A DNA stretch of 64,000 bases. Source: Gongronella butleri. Taxonomy: Eukaryota; Mucoromycota; Mucoromycetes; Mucorales; Cunninghamellaceae. The notes under the pieces are model-generated. The model saw only the letters and a list, made by a program, of their open reading frames with translations, did no database searches and was not told the DNA's origin. Positions 1-12,141 of this stretch are shown here, in pieces; within the stretch, counting starts at the first letter, position 1, and each line of letters starts with the position of its first letter. The position numbers and the translations under genes were made by a program. Location of the stretch: contig JAIWZP010000030.1 of assembly GCA_025201375.1 (NCBI GenBank), positions 248,001 to 312,000 of the forward strand, given 5' to 3'.

Positions 1-3000
1 TACCATGGAGATCCTCTGGAAGGTTGTCCAGGGCCTCAAGGCCTTCCTCAAGGTAAAAAAAAAAAAATAGGCCGTTTGGTCATTTTTATGTTTAATTTCA
101 TATCAAACTCACTCTTTTTTTTTTGGGGGGGGGATCGAGTAGAAAGAGGTCGAGGTGTTTTTCCGCGAGATTTTCTTGCGCATCTTGGAATTGCGCACGG
201 CGTCATATCAGCAAAAGCATGCGTTGCTCAAGGTGGTGCTGCGCATGTGTGAGGACCCCCAGACCCTGGTGGACATTTATCTCAATTACGACTGCGACCG
301 CGAAGCCTTGGACAACATTTACGAAAGGTAAAAGAGAAAAAAGAGAGACATTTTGCCCCCCCCCCATTTTCCCAATTCCTCCATTTTTCTTATTTTTCGT
401 CCAATTTTCTCAATTTCTCCATTTTTCTCATTTTCAAAAAAAAAAAAAGACTGGTCAATGTGCTCTCCAAGATCACGACGTCGCACGCGAGTCATTCCAC
501 CAAGGAGATGGAAAGCGTGCATGGTAATGCACACACGAGCCCTGGATCGCAGCACCATGGCGGATTGCATGCGCACTCTGTGATGATTCCACCGCCGCTG
601 ACGACGGCAAATGTGCAATCGGACAAGGGACCGATGACGGGCCCGACGGATGCCGGGATCAAGCAGAAATCGCTCGAGTGTCTTGTGGCGGTGCTGCGGT
701 CGCTGGTCGCGTGGTACAAGAACAATGCGGTGATTGTGACGACGCACGAGGACGTGTCCACGCCTCGCGACAGTGAGGACCAGCGCAATGCATCGACGGA
801 CAGACTCACGCAGCACGGCAATGGGTCTTCGTCGCGCCTGCCCACACCCGCGTCGCCGTCGCCTGCGCCTCACAATGCGGACGACCCCGAGCAATTCGAG
901 AATTTGAAGCACCGCAAGCAGCTTTTGCAACAGGGCGTGCGGCAATTCAATTGGAAGCCGAAAAAGGGCCTTGCCCTCCTCCAAAAGCACGGCTTCATCG
1001 ATATGAGCGATTATCCGAGCGTGGCCAAGTTTTTCCTCGAGACCGAAGGCCTGGACAAGACCGTCATTGGCGATTTCCTCGGTGAACGCGACGAAGAGAA
1101 CATTGCCATCATGCATGCCCTTGTTGATCTGATGGATTTCACGGACATGATCTTTACGGATGCTCTGCGTCACTTTTTGCAACCGTTCCGCCTGCCTGGC
1201 GAAGGTCAAAAGATCGATCGCTTCATGCTAAAGTTTGCCGACCGGTACGTGCACGGCAACCCGGGCGTGTTTGCCAATGCGGACACAGCGTACTTTTTGG
1301 CCTATTCGGTGATCATGCTCAATACGGATCTGCATAATCCGCGCAACAAGCGTCGCATGACCATTGACGACTTTCTCAAGAACAATCGCGGCCAGGACGA
1401 CGGCAACGACATTTCCGAAGACCTTCAGCGCGCGATTTACGACGAAATCTCGACGAATGAAATCAAGATGAAGGAGGACGAAGACGCGGCCAATATGGAC
1501 GCGCTCTTTGCGAATGCGACGGGGGCCAACATGACCGGGTTGCAGAGCGCCCTTGTGAGCGCAGGTCTGACACGCGACGCGCGTCGCGACGCGTTCCAGG
1601 CGGCCACCGAGGAAATGGGCTCAAAGACCGAGGCCGTGTTTAAAAACATGGTTGTCAGCCGCCAACGCGCCGGTGCACATGGCGACGAGGAGACCATTAC
1701 CTTTTACAGTGCGTCGCACGTCGAACACGTGCGGCCCATGTTTGAAGTCGCGTGGATGGCGTTTTTGGCCGGTGTGTCGGGCCCTTTGCAAGAATCCGAC
1801 GATATGGACACGGTCTTGCTCTGTCTCGAGGGCTTCAAGCACGCCATCCGTATCATCTGCCTCTTCCACACCATCCAATCCGAGGACATGGATCTGCAGC
1901 GCGACGCCTTTGTCACGACACTGACGAAATTCACCTTTTTGTCCAATTTGAACGAGATGAAGCCGAAAAACGTCGAGGCGATCCGTACATTGCTCGAGGT
2001 CGCTGCCGAGGACGGCAATTACCTAAAGGGTAGCTGGAAGGAGATCCTGTCCACGGTCAGCCAGCTCGAACGCTTCCAATTGATCACCAGCGGCGTCGAC
2101 CAAGTCCAATTGCCCGACATTGCCACCAAACGCGCGCCCTCATCGTCGTCGCCAGGATCTAACCATTCCATCGACCAGTCCAAGCGTTCCATTGATGCGT
2201 CGCGCCGCTCGTCCGCTATGCTGCGCCGCTCCACCGCCCCACGCTCGCAATTGTCTTTGACTGACGAGGTCGCGTCCGCAGGCAGCTCCCAGTCGCTCGT
2301 TGTCGCTGTCGATCGTCTCTTTACATCGACCATCAATCTCAATGGCGTAAAAAAGAAAAAAAAAGAAAAAAAAAAGATGGAAAAAGACAGTTGACGCCCT
2401 ATTTTTTATTATTATTTTTTTTTGCAATGCCAGGTGGCCATTGTCGACTTTGTTCGTGCGCTGTGCGAGACGTCGTGGGAGGAGATTGTGTCGTCGGCCC
2501 ACCTGGAGCACCCACGCATGTATAGCCTGCAGAAGCTAGTGGAGATTTCATACTACAACATGAATCGTATCCGTATGGAATGGTCCAACATTTGGGCCAT
2601 TCTTGGCGAGTACTTTAACAAGGTGGGCTGCCAATCCAACTTCAACGTCGCGTTCTTTGCCCTGGACTCGCTGCGCCAATTGTCGATGAAATTCCTGGAA
2701 AAGGACGAACTCGCGCATTTCAAGTTCCAAAAAGACTTTTTGATGCCCTTCCGCGACATTTTGGCCAACAACACCAATGTCGCCATCAAGGACATGGTCT
2801 TGCGCTGCTTGTCGCAGATGATTCTCGCTCGCGCGCATCACATCCGCTCGGGATGGAAGACCATGTTGTCCGTTTTTGCCATGGGTGCGCGCGAAACGTC
2901 AGGTAAACCGCCCTTTTTTTTTCCAATGCCAATGGGGCCATGATGCTCAATTCCCTCTTTTCTGGTATTAGAATCCATTGTGCACATGACCTTTGATATT

Positions 3001-5202
3001 GTGCGCAACCTCACGCAGGAGCACTTTGCTGACTTGGTCGCCAATGGCACGTTCCCAGACTATATTTCGTGCCTTGTCGAGTTTGCAAAGAACAAAAAGT
3101 TCCAAAAGATCAGCTTGCCCGCGTTGGACATGATCAAAGCCACGATTCCGCGCATGCTCGAGATTGCAGAGAGCCAGACCAAGCCATTGGACGCCGATGA
3201 CGTGCCCGCGACGGCTGCCATGACCGAGGATGACTTCCGCATCAAGTTTTGGTTCGCTGTCCTCTTTGGCCTCAAGGAGATCACTCTGCACAGCGACGAT
3301 GTCGAGGTGCGACAGAGGTAAATGTTTTTTTTTTCTTATTTTGCAGCCACCTTACCTGTTTTATTGTTTTTTTTTTTTTTCCAAAAAGATCATTGGGCTA
3401 TTTGTTCGAGACATTGAAGCAGCATGGCGACAAGTTTACCCCCGAATTCTGGTCCACCGTGTCGCGGCAGATTGTGTTTCCGCTTTTTGACGATTTGAAC
3501 GACGATCCGCAGTCCAAGCACAAGCGCAACATGTCGCCCGAGGATCTGAGCGTGTGGATTTCCACGACAATGATTGAGGCGCTGCGCAATGTCGTCAGTT
3601 TGTATACCTTTTACTTTGACAACATGAAGGACATGATGCAACATGTTCTTGGACTGCTTGGTGTCTGTATCACACAAGGTAAAGTTTGCTTAACCCCGGT
3701 TGGCTGGCGAGTGAACCTATCGGATAAAAAGAAATAGGATGACGCGCACCCACAAATGGCGAAATTGGCTGATCAATTTCTCAATTCCCCCCGCCTCATT
3801 GTTATTTTTATTTTTTTTTCTCAGACAATGACACTCTCGCGCGGATCGGGTGCGAATGCCTCGAGCAATACATTGAAGCCAATGTTGACAAGTTTGACGC
3901 GGCGTGCTGGGACCAGGTCACGGCGCTTTTTACCGATTTGTTTGAAAAAACAACGGCGTATGGCCTGTTTGACGACACAAAGGACCTTGTCGATGAAATT
4001 CGCAAGACCGCGCCTCAAGGTAAAAGAACAATGAGAAAGGCGATCCTTTGAGAAATGGCAGTTGTGCATGGGAAATATGCAAGACATTGGGCAATTTATG
4101 TTCTGATCAAGGATATTTTTTTCTTTTTGGGTGGGATGACTTTGTCCCAAATAGAAGCGAATGGTGTGGACGACGCCTTGTCCAACCATGCTGCCAGCCC
4201 ACCTAACCCGCAATGGAGAGTGAGTGCCGAACGACACCGCGATTTCCAGCAGGTCATTGTACGCTGTGTGCTACAATTGCTGCTGATTCAGACCGTCCAC
4301 GACCTCCTTTCAAAAGACAATGTGTATTGCGCCTACCCTTCGGTCCACTTGATGAAACTCATGGCCTGCCTCGAGCACTCGTTCCACTTTGCAAAGAAAT
4401 TCAACTTGGACACCGAGCTGCGCATGGCACTCTGGCATTTCGGTAAAGAAAAAAAAAGCCCAATGGTCTCCCACCTGAGTGCATTTCTCATCCTCTTTTT
4501 TTCGCAGGCTTCATGAAGCAATTGCCCAACCTGCTCAAGCAAGAGACATCGAGCGGCGGCTGCTACGTATCTGTATTGATGCGCATGTATTCCAACCTCG
4601 AAAACATCCCCGATCGCGACGAGCACCGTGATGCCATTGAAAAGACCCTGATACCGTAAGTTGCTCTTCAACTCTTTTGCCACGCGCGACCCAGTCTTTG
4701 TGTCAATTCATGTTTTTCTTTCTCCAAAAACAGACTTTGCAACGAGATTTTTACGCTGTACATGGAATTGGACCACGAAACCAAGCCAAAGAACATTGCT
4801 GCTTGGACGCCTGTGGTTGTTTCCATCCTCAATGGCTTGGCGCAGTTGCAAGATGAAGACGTAAGTGCCAAATCATGCTCAAAACAAAACAAAAAAAAAG
4901 GTCGGGAAGCGTCATGACTGGTTGGGACGCGAATGCGCGCACCATGTGCTCCGCGGGCCGATTTATCCCTCCCCCTCCTTTTTTTTCCCCCGCGCTGCCC
5001 CACGATGACTCCCAAGGCACGGACTAACCCGATTTTTTTTTTTTTTTTTTAGTTTACTAGACATGTTCCTCATTTCTATTTGCCTGCTGTGGAACTATTG
5101 GGCCAACCCAATTTGGTGTCGCAGGTGCGATCTGCACTTCGCCTCCTTCTCATCCGTGTGGGCAAGGCTTACAAGATCACGCTGTCGTCATCATCCCCCT
5201 AG
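1..5202 (+). CDS. SEC7: BIG/Sec7-type ARF guanine nucleotide exchange factor (5' partial)
   Basis: Large trans-Golgi ARF-GEF that loads GTP on ARF GTPases for vesicle formation. The start lies left of the window. Exons are 1-52, 143-327, 450-2346, 2434-2902, 2972-3317, 3389-3678, 3825-4019, 4155-4442, 4508-4655, 4734-4860 and 5053-5202 (TAG), giving 1381 residues with all phases consistent. Exon 2 carries the HUS box (YLNYDCD). The Sec7 domain runs from about 890 to 1480, with the catalytic glutamate in [13 protein letters not shown] (codon at 1201-1203) and the [12 protein letters not shown] helix. HDS-type helical regions follow ([20 protein letters not shown]) up to the conserved C-terminal segment in the last exon. 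A Ser-rich linker spans about 2130-2340. The C-terminus ends shortly after the last HDS region. Assignment to the BIG/Sec7 rather than GBF subfamily rests on the HUS sequence and the long C-terminal half. Confidence 0.95.
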
Positions 5203-5633
5203 TCCCTTTTTCTCGTTATTTTTTGTTTTAATTGTGATCGAACCAATACACCGTATTCTAGAAAAAAAAAATCCACTAAGCGGGTGCAGAGGCGTCCCTA
5301 TTGGGTAAAGCCTGCAACGCTCTGGAGGCAAGGTTGAGCTCATCGACGTGAACAAAAGGGGAATTATCCAAATCGGGATATCCTTTTGCTTTATTTGGTG
5401 TGCGAAATTCATTCACGTTTGGTAAATCGTCCGCGTCCCCACATCAGATCTTATTTTTGGGGGGCACGTCTCTTTTTTTTATTTTCTCTTTTTTTCTTTC
5501 TTTACCCTTCATCATTACAAATCGGCCCTTATTGTTACCCCCTGTCTTTTTTCGTTCTTTCCCCTTGTTATCTCTCTTTTGTTGTCTTTCTTTCGCTGCT
5601 GATTATCCCCCTTCCTCTTGTAAAATTTTTATC
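5203..5633. other. Spacer between SEC7 and the Zn2Cys6 gene
   Basis: Mostly pyrimidine-rich sequence with T runs (5460-5620) directly upstream of the next start codon, consistent with a CT-rich promoter and leader. No gene or recognisable TATA box was seen. Confidence 0.5.
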
Positions 5634-7633
5634 ATGGCATCCCCACCCTGTAATAATCATATCACACATTCCCCCGAGCCCTCGCTCCCGCCCGCCGTCC
5701 CTGGCCAGCGCAAGAAATCAAACAAGCCGCATGTGCGCACCGCCTGTGTAATGCCCCCCCATGAAATCAACCCCCTCCCTTGGCCTTTGAGCCTTCCACT
5801 GCTCCCATCTTTTGTGCTGTCTTTGCTTACCCTTTTTTTTTTTTTTTTGTAGTCAAACTGCAAAAAAGCGCATTTGGCCTGTGACAGTAAGTTAAATCTT
5901 CAAAAAAAAAAAAAGAAAAATCAGGGTTGCTGGGAGCGAAACCTGGCCCATCGCTTATCCATTTCCCCGTTTGGTAATTAGCGGAGCGACCTTGCAAGCG
6001 ATGTGTCTCAGTTGGAAAAGCAGATTCGTGCTACGACATCCAGCACAAGAAGCGGGGTAGGCCGAAGTTGCGGCCCCCTTTTCCCAGCGGCGCCACATCG
6101 TTGTCCATGGCCTCGTTGCCCGTCAATTCCATCCACACGCCCGCTTCACCTTATTACCATCACCCACATCGCCCTTCTGGCATCCCTACGACCTCTGCCT
6201 CGCGCCATCCACTCGTGATGCCCATGCCCATGGCCTCGGCCGCCTCCGGTGCAACCAATTCCACGCCAAAAACGGCCCCCATCCCCCTGACAAGGCCCTC
6301 GGCCACGTCATTGCCCACGCTCGCCCCCTTTTTGCCACCATCGCCGCCTGCATCCTCGTTTTCAATGACAAAGCAGCTGGCTACCGAAATGGAACCATCT
6401 CCCATGCAGCGCACCGTCCTCACCGTAAATGCACTTTTCTAAAAAAAAAAAAAAAAAAAAAAGGCAAATAGGCCAAAAAAAAAAACCGAAACTGACATTT
6501 TTTTTATGATTTTTTTGATGATAGATGTTCCTCACCTTGGATATGTTGTGCGCCCGCACATCTGATGAGTGCGTTGAATTGCTGGGGTATCATCCCCAAG
6601 ATCTGGCTTACAAGCCGTTGGAGCAATTCTTGCTCAATCCATCTGAGCTGAGACAAGTGCACCAGCAATTGACACAGTCTTACCAACAATGTGTTTCATC
6701 GCAGCCCCCGGCGGGCACGACTCTTCCCGGGTCCTCTGAACACTTTCAATCGTCACCGGCCACACTTTTGGAGATTGCCAATGGATCGCGCACGTTCAAA
6801 ACGCGTCTTGTCTTCAAGACGGCGGCCATGTCGCACGACACCGCAGGCAATGGCATCGACCAGCACCAGTCTGCCATGGTCTCAGTCATGGACGCCCAAT
6901 TTTACTTTGGCGGCGGTCTCGGTGCCGATCTGTGCTCGCTTTCCAATCTCGACCGCCTTTACATTGTCGGTCTGCTTACCTTGTCCAAATCGTACGTGTC
7001 TTATCAACAGCCACGCGTCAGCAGGCAACTGTCAGCCACGCCCGCCGTGTCTTCCTCAGGAACACCCGCGTCAAATGCCGATTTCCTCGCGAATTTCCCG
7101 TCTGCGCCGTCCCCCATCATGCTCACGCCCAACACAACGGCAAACATGGTCATGACGCCTGCCCCCGTCACAAGTGCGCCGCTTGATGCGCCGCCCGTCC
7201 AGACGGCAGACGCCATGTTCATCGATTCGATGCAAATGCCCTATTTCTCTCAAGTTCACCCTCTCATGCCCCCATCCTCGTCCATTTCCACATACGCGTC
7301 GACCGCCCCCTCCCTCGATATATCCATGTCTTCGCCGTCCGCCTCCTCGTCCGCGTCTCCATCACCACCACCGTCCAATTCCATGAATGACGTGCCCGTC
7401 ACCACCAGCCAGGCACTTTCCCCAATTATCATGTCTCTACCCTATGGCAACACACAGCCATCCAACATGGCCACACATCACCAAGACTCGGATACCTTGG
7501 TAAGGCAACAAAAAATCTCGCACACGAGCACAAATGCATCCCACATGATCCACTGACCTCTTTTTTTTTTTCTCGTTTCCAGCTCTCATGGCTGACTGAT
7601 TCATTTCCGCAACAGGTTGCGACGGCCAAATGA
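5634..7633 (+). CDS. Zn2Cys6 transcription factor with PAS-like domain
   Basis: Predicted nuclear DNA-binding regulator of 538 aa in five exons: 5634-5747, 5853-5886, 5982-6424, 6525-7499 and 7583-7633. Splicing across the first three exons assembles a complete binuclear zinc cluster, C-x2-C-x6-C-x5-C-x2-C (ACSNCKKAHLACDTERPCKRC without a break is split over introns), followed by the basic HKKRGRPKLR tail. Exon 4 begins with a segment typical of the fungal PAS fold (MFLTLDMLCARTSDECVELL, then GYHPQDL) and continues as a Ser/Pro/Thr-rich low-complexity activation-type region. The zinc cluster plus PAS layout resembles the ERT1/AcuK/Rds2 group of gluconeogenesis and carbon-source regulators, but the HKKRGRP tail is shared by a broader early-diverging-fungus family, so no symbol is given. 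The 34-nt exon 2 encodes half the zinc knuckles. Confidence 0.9.
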
Positions 7634-9274
7634 ACGTCGGCATGACCCCTTTTTACGCTTTTTTGATCTTATGTTGTTCTTCATTCTTTGCATTGTTCCT
7701 TTAATAAATCAGATCTATGAGCTTTATGCCACTTTTTTTTTTCATTTTATTCTTCCCCACAACGCACGACAATAATAATGACGCACCCATGCCCACGAGA
7801 CAGGTTGTCTCGATGTTTTTTATTTTGTGGTGGGTCGTGGCGTGGCGACACCCCCCGGTTCCCCCACTTTTTCCACTGTTTTTCGCCCCATTTCTGAATT
7901 TAGAAACAAGAATGACCTGATTGGGAGCCTCCATCATTCATTTTCCACACCTTCCCAGATGGTCCTTGCCCCGCGCCGATTGCGTTTGATATGCACGGCC
8001 AATCAGGGGCAAAAATCAGGGCTAGCTAAAATTCCCGCACGAATTTAGTGTTTTACAAGCAACATTGTCAGTTTAAAGAAAAAGTCACCGAGAGGGCTGT
8101 TGGCCATCGATTGGGACGTGTCATTGGCAGAAGGTCATTTTTCTTCGCCATGCAGCTGCATGAGCACATAACAAGAGCTCACGCTGTAAGGAGGAATCGC
8201 CTTTTTTGCAATGAGGCTCGCTGAGCCAATCAATTCCGCGGAATTTTCGTCGTACACGACAATGAAATGCAGGCTGTCCTACCTTATGTAAGCCAAACTT
8301 GTGCAACGAGAGCCCCTCGGTCAAAAAAAATGAAAAAAAGGTTTAGAGTTACCCACTTTTACAGTGCTCGGCCCCCTCCACTCTTTTTTTTTTTCCCTCT
8401 GCACAACCTCAAGATTCCCAACGAACGGGACATCGCCAAGTCAACCCAGCTTTGTCATTGCTGACACACCTTCCCCACCCTCCACGAACGATCATGAATT
8501 TCGCCCTCTGATTGGTATTGGCCTAGATTTTCAACGATTTATTGATTTCTGCACTAGTTTGATGGGGGAAAATGGCAAAATATCGCGGGGTTAGCCGCGC
8601 GCGAACTTTTACCCCACACGTCCTCCAATAGCGTTGCCGGTCCTTTCTGAGCCGTTGCCTTTCCTATCGTAGAAGTTCCATTGCCACGCATGACATGGCA
8701 TTATCATGAAACGCTTGCTGCCACATATGTCAGGCCACAGTGGTACACCATAAAACAAAGGGGGGCGTTAGGCATTCGGGTCGTATTTTAGAACCTTCGA
8801 TTGGCCCCGCGTGCGTGTTTCAGAGAGCCGCGTGCCAAAATGACCAAGTGGCGGCTGATCTTGCATTCTCAAGCCTGCGTTTGCCACAAACAATTTGTCT
8901 CTGGCCCCTGCCTAAAAACATCAAATCAGCTGCCTTGCATCTGCAGCTCGCCTAAAAGGGAGTTGGACGCAAGAGCGCAACGAATAAACATGAAATTATG
9001 TTGCAAAAAAGCCAAAATGACTCTTATCCGGGGTTTACTTGCACGATGGGCGTCAAAAACTGCACTCCACGTCCTGCAGAAGATAATTTGCGCGCTGTGA
9101 AATAAAATCGGCCGTCTACCGTATTAGGAAGTGACAGAGTCTATTCATTTTAGCCAATCGCAAGTTTTCTATCGCTTCCCTCTTATGGAACAAATTCACC
9201 ACAGCCTGCCACCATTCTCCCAACCTGGGCACTTTGAAAACCTTGCTCTATTCAACTAGCTCTCAATTACCCAC
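7634..9274. other. Gene-free spacer
   Basis: After the 3' end of the Zn2Cys6 gene no ORF with the local codon bias, no tRNA-like B box and no recognised element was found. Several CCAATC/CCAATCA motifs and degenerate sequence occur. The stretch leads into a dispersed-repeat copy. Confidence 0.5.
7703..7708 (+). terminator. Polyadenylation signal AATAAA of the Zn2Cys6 gene
   Basis: Canonical AATAAA 70 nt after the stop codon, followed by T-rich sequence. It fits a poly(A) signal by position and sequence only. Confidence 0.55.
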
Positions 9275-10350
9275 GTACGATGCCTACTCTAATTGTAACA
9301 AAAAAAATCAAAAAGGTCGATTTTTTCAAAATTGAGACGGCATAAAGCAGCAAAACAAACCTTCTGCGCCATCTCAGTCGACGCTGTTGACGCGTCCGGT
9401 TCGAAAGGGTTCTTTGCCGCGGCGCTGGGATGCCTACGTCGCGAGCAATCACGCAAATCTAAAATCACCAAAATCGCCTGAGGTACAGTCGAGGCGCTGA
9501 AAATGGACAAATTTAGGTTCTCAGATCACCACGCCATTCACACACATGGTGAATGGCGTCTATTCACCGATGGCAATGCAGTAAAAAACCGGGGTCCATT
9601 GAACGGTTGTCGCGTGAAACGCGAAAAGCGGCGATTTTTCATCCCAAGGTGAACTCAGCGGGGATTGGTCGCTGCGCCTTGAAAGACATATCATCAAAAA
9701 GAGCGCGATTTGGCGCGTACGTATTATGGGGAATCAGTGGGAAAAGATGAGTTTCTGTGGAACTGACGCGACAGCAAGTTTAAGCCTACGGGTTCGACAC
9801 GTCTTAAACCGCGTCCGTCGTCGAGTGACACGCGTCTTGTTCCTAGTCAAATACATGCACCTTGGCCGTCTCTTGCTAATGGACGCGTCGGTGCGGCTCT
9901 ATGGGCGTGTTTCCCCTTGCAATTCGCCGTTGAAGTTAGATCTAAAATCATGAAGTGCTCATCACTCAGTAGATGAACCCTACTCTTTTTGGCATTTTTC
10001 GTGGTTTCTCCTTGCGCTTCACATTGTGCACAAGTTTGGGGCAATTCTGAGAACCCTGCTTTTCATTCTTGGTTTTGGAGCTCGACATGGCCCATTTCTT
10101 GATTTCCACGTAGCGCGCTCCAATGACTTTGGACGGCTGCAGCTCGAGTTCCGTTTGGGGTTTCTGGGTAGCCTTTTCACGCTGGGACGCGCTTTGGAGT
10201 TAAAAACAACTAGTTGGCGAGTAAGAAACGATAAATGTTAGATTTCAAAAAAAAACCTCAATTTGATCGTTAGCCTTGGTCTGGCGTCCGTGAAACTGGT
10301 ATAATGTGTTCACCCGACAGAGCATAGAAATTGCACATTATTTGTCACAG
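9275..10350 (+). repeat. Dispersed repeat family, copy A (collinear)
   Basis: Non-coding stretch that aligns in order with 46.2-47.2 kb (copy C) and 61.1-62.1 kb (copy D). Three landmarks were compared: CAGTCGAGG at 9485, TTGGCATTT at 9988 and CGTCCGTGAAACT at 10284. They lie 503 and 296 bp apart here, against 505/294 in C and 504/298 in D. The segment CGTACGATGNCTA near 9275 is shared with copy B, giving the left limit used. No terminal repeat or long ORF was seen. Boundaries are approximate. Confidence 0.8.
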
Positions 10351-10822
10351 CTCCATAGTTGTGTATTCTCGGAAGACATAATCAAATAAGCGCTCTTTGG
10401 CCAATTCCTCGCTTTTCATGCGTTTCTCCTGAAGAAGGCATTTGAAGCGTGACCCCATGCTTTCAACATCCGTGAAGAACAGTGCGTTCTAGTTCACAAA
10501 TATTGTATCAGTGTGTGATGGTACACTTCTTCTCGTTTGGCGTATTTTATTTACAAAATTGAAGTTTTGGCTCGCTACGTATTGCGGGATCTGACACGAC
10601 GTCAAACACATTGAAGGCGTCATAGCGCTATGTTGGTCGCACCGCTGTACGTACAATAAAAATAAACAATTTGTCACTTGGTTGTCGAAATACTCCTCAT
10701 AGTCAACCAAACCGTCTTTTTCTTTTGATATTCTTTGGGAACTACCCCATTACGGCGCTCATTCTTTAACAAAAAAAATGGGCTGCCTTGACCGGTTCCA
10801 ATGAGCCGCTATTTCCCTCCCC
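10351..10822. other. Spacer between repeat copies A and B
   Basis: AT-rich unique-looking sequence without a supported gene. It may be the degraded tail of copy A, because sequence similarity fades rather than stopping at a clear edge. Confidence 0.4.
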
Positions 10823-11760
10823 GTACGATGACTAGTCGACATGTGGCATAGGAAAATGTCAATACTATCGATTTCTGCAAAAATGAGACCAAACAAACAA
10901 TAGAACCATCCTCTCAAGTGTGCTCAGTCGACGCTGTTTACGCGTTCGGTTCAAATGAGCTCTTTTCCGTGGAGGAGCGATGCTTGAGTCGTGAGCATTT
11001 GCGCAAATCAAAAATCGTAAAAACCGTAAGGGGTCCAGTCGATGGCCGACAAATTGCCAAACCAAGTTGCTCGGATCGCCGGGAAATAGGCATCACTAGT
11101 GAAGCACATTCATTTAACCGTGACAAGGAAAGAAAACCCCCAGGGTTGATTAGCCCGTTTTGGCGAAAAAAGTGAAAATGCCAAGGTTGAGGTCTTGTTT
11201 TAAAATTGCTGCCGCGCGATGGAAAATGGATTTGGAGGCTTGCAAATGGCATCAAGTGAGAGAAACGATCCTGCTCAATTGGCTGGTGCAGTGATCGTAA
11301 GAAAATACGCAGGGGTCATGCGCTCAGGGCGGTCCGAACAACGCCCCAGGCTTGCGCGATTTTTCGACGCGTTATTTCTCGCGATACAGTCTTTTAGCGC
11401 TGTCTTCTCCGGCACCATGATTGATGCGCGTTGCGCGTGCCTTTCCAAAGAGCCTCTGAGACGCGCTCCAGGCCACGTTCTGATCGAGCAAACCAGCCCC
11501 AAAAAAAATTCTTTCACGGCTGCCAGTGCGGAATTGAGATAGCTGACCCCCGCGTTTTATATCATTTTTACCGTAAAACTAGGCATGGACTATCTTGTGT
11601 TTGCGTTTCAGGGCAATTGGCGAACATCGATTTTTCAATTCTTGGATTTTGGCAATATCAAGGCGATTTCACGCCCTGGTGCAATCCCCCTGATCAACTT
11701 GCGCAAATGGCCCCAAAGTTGAAACATAGGATAAACGAAGGTGTTTGTCGCGTTTGGTGC
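10823..11760 (+). repeat. Dispersed repeat family, partial diverged copy B
   Basis: From CGTACGATGACTA at about 10823 through the CAGTCGACGCTGTT block at 10923 and the TCCAGTCGATGG block near 11034 this follows copy A in order and orientation. The later part (about 11670-11760, with CCCAAAGTTG) resembles the region just beyond copy D (62190-62230). The TTGGCATTT landmark was not found, so this copy is rearranged or heavily mutated. No coding function is evident. Confidence 0.6.
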
Positions 11761-12141
11761 AATAATAATTGGGAGTGGATCAGACCATTATCGAGCAAGC
11801 CATGATTTGGGTTCTTTTCGCGCAGTTTTCGTCGTAGACCCACAACCTTTTCTTGCTTTTGGATGATATTACCAAATAAAACGACCGGTGCTTTGCTCTG
11901 CCTTTTTGATGTTTATTTTGCTGGCACACATGGACGGCGACCTCGATGGTGAAAAACGCATTTAAAAAGATTGTGCGCTTTCAATACGCGTGCAGGTCGG
12001 CCACGTCATGATCTTTGACCGTGGGGTCGCGTGCATGAATTGGGCCGCGTCAGCGTGCAAACACAGAATTATAACTCAGCCGGCTGCGTCATGGACATTG
12101 AGCGCCCCTTTTCTTTTGCTTTCTTCAAACCTGTCCACGAA
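11761..12141 (+). promoter_or_regulatory. Upstream region of the PAC2 gene
   Basis: The 381 nt before the PAC2 start contain TTTAAAAAGA at about 11961 but no convincing TATA box or other named element. It presumably holds the promoter. Confidence 0.35.

Noticed and set aside
319..1209. Minus-strand frame opposite SEC7 exon 3
   Set aside because: The Arg/His-rich translation is an antisense shadow of the conserved Sec7 domain.
9275..10350. Short ORFs in repeat copy A
   Set aside because: None is conserved in length in copies C and D, and frames are broken by stops. Similarity between translations follows from DNA similarity.
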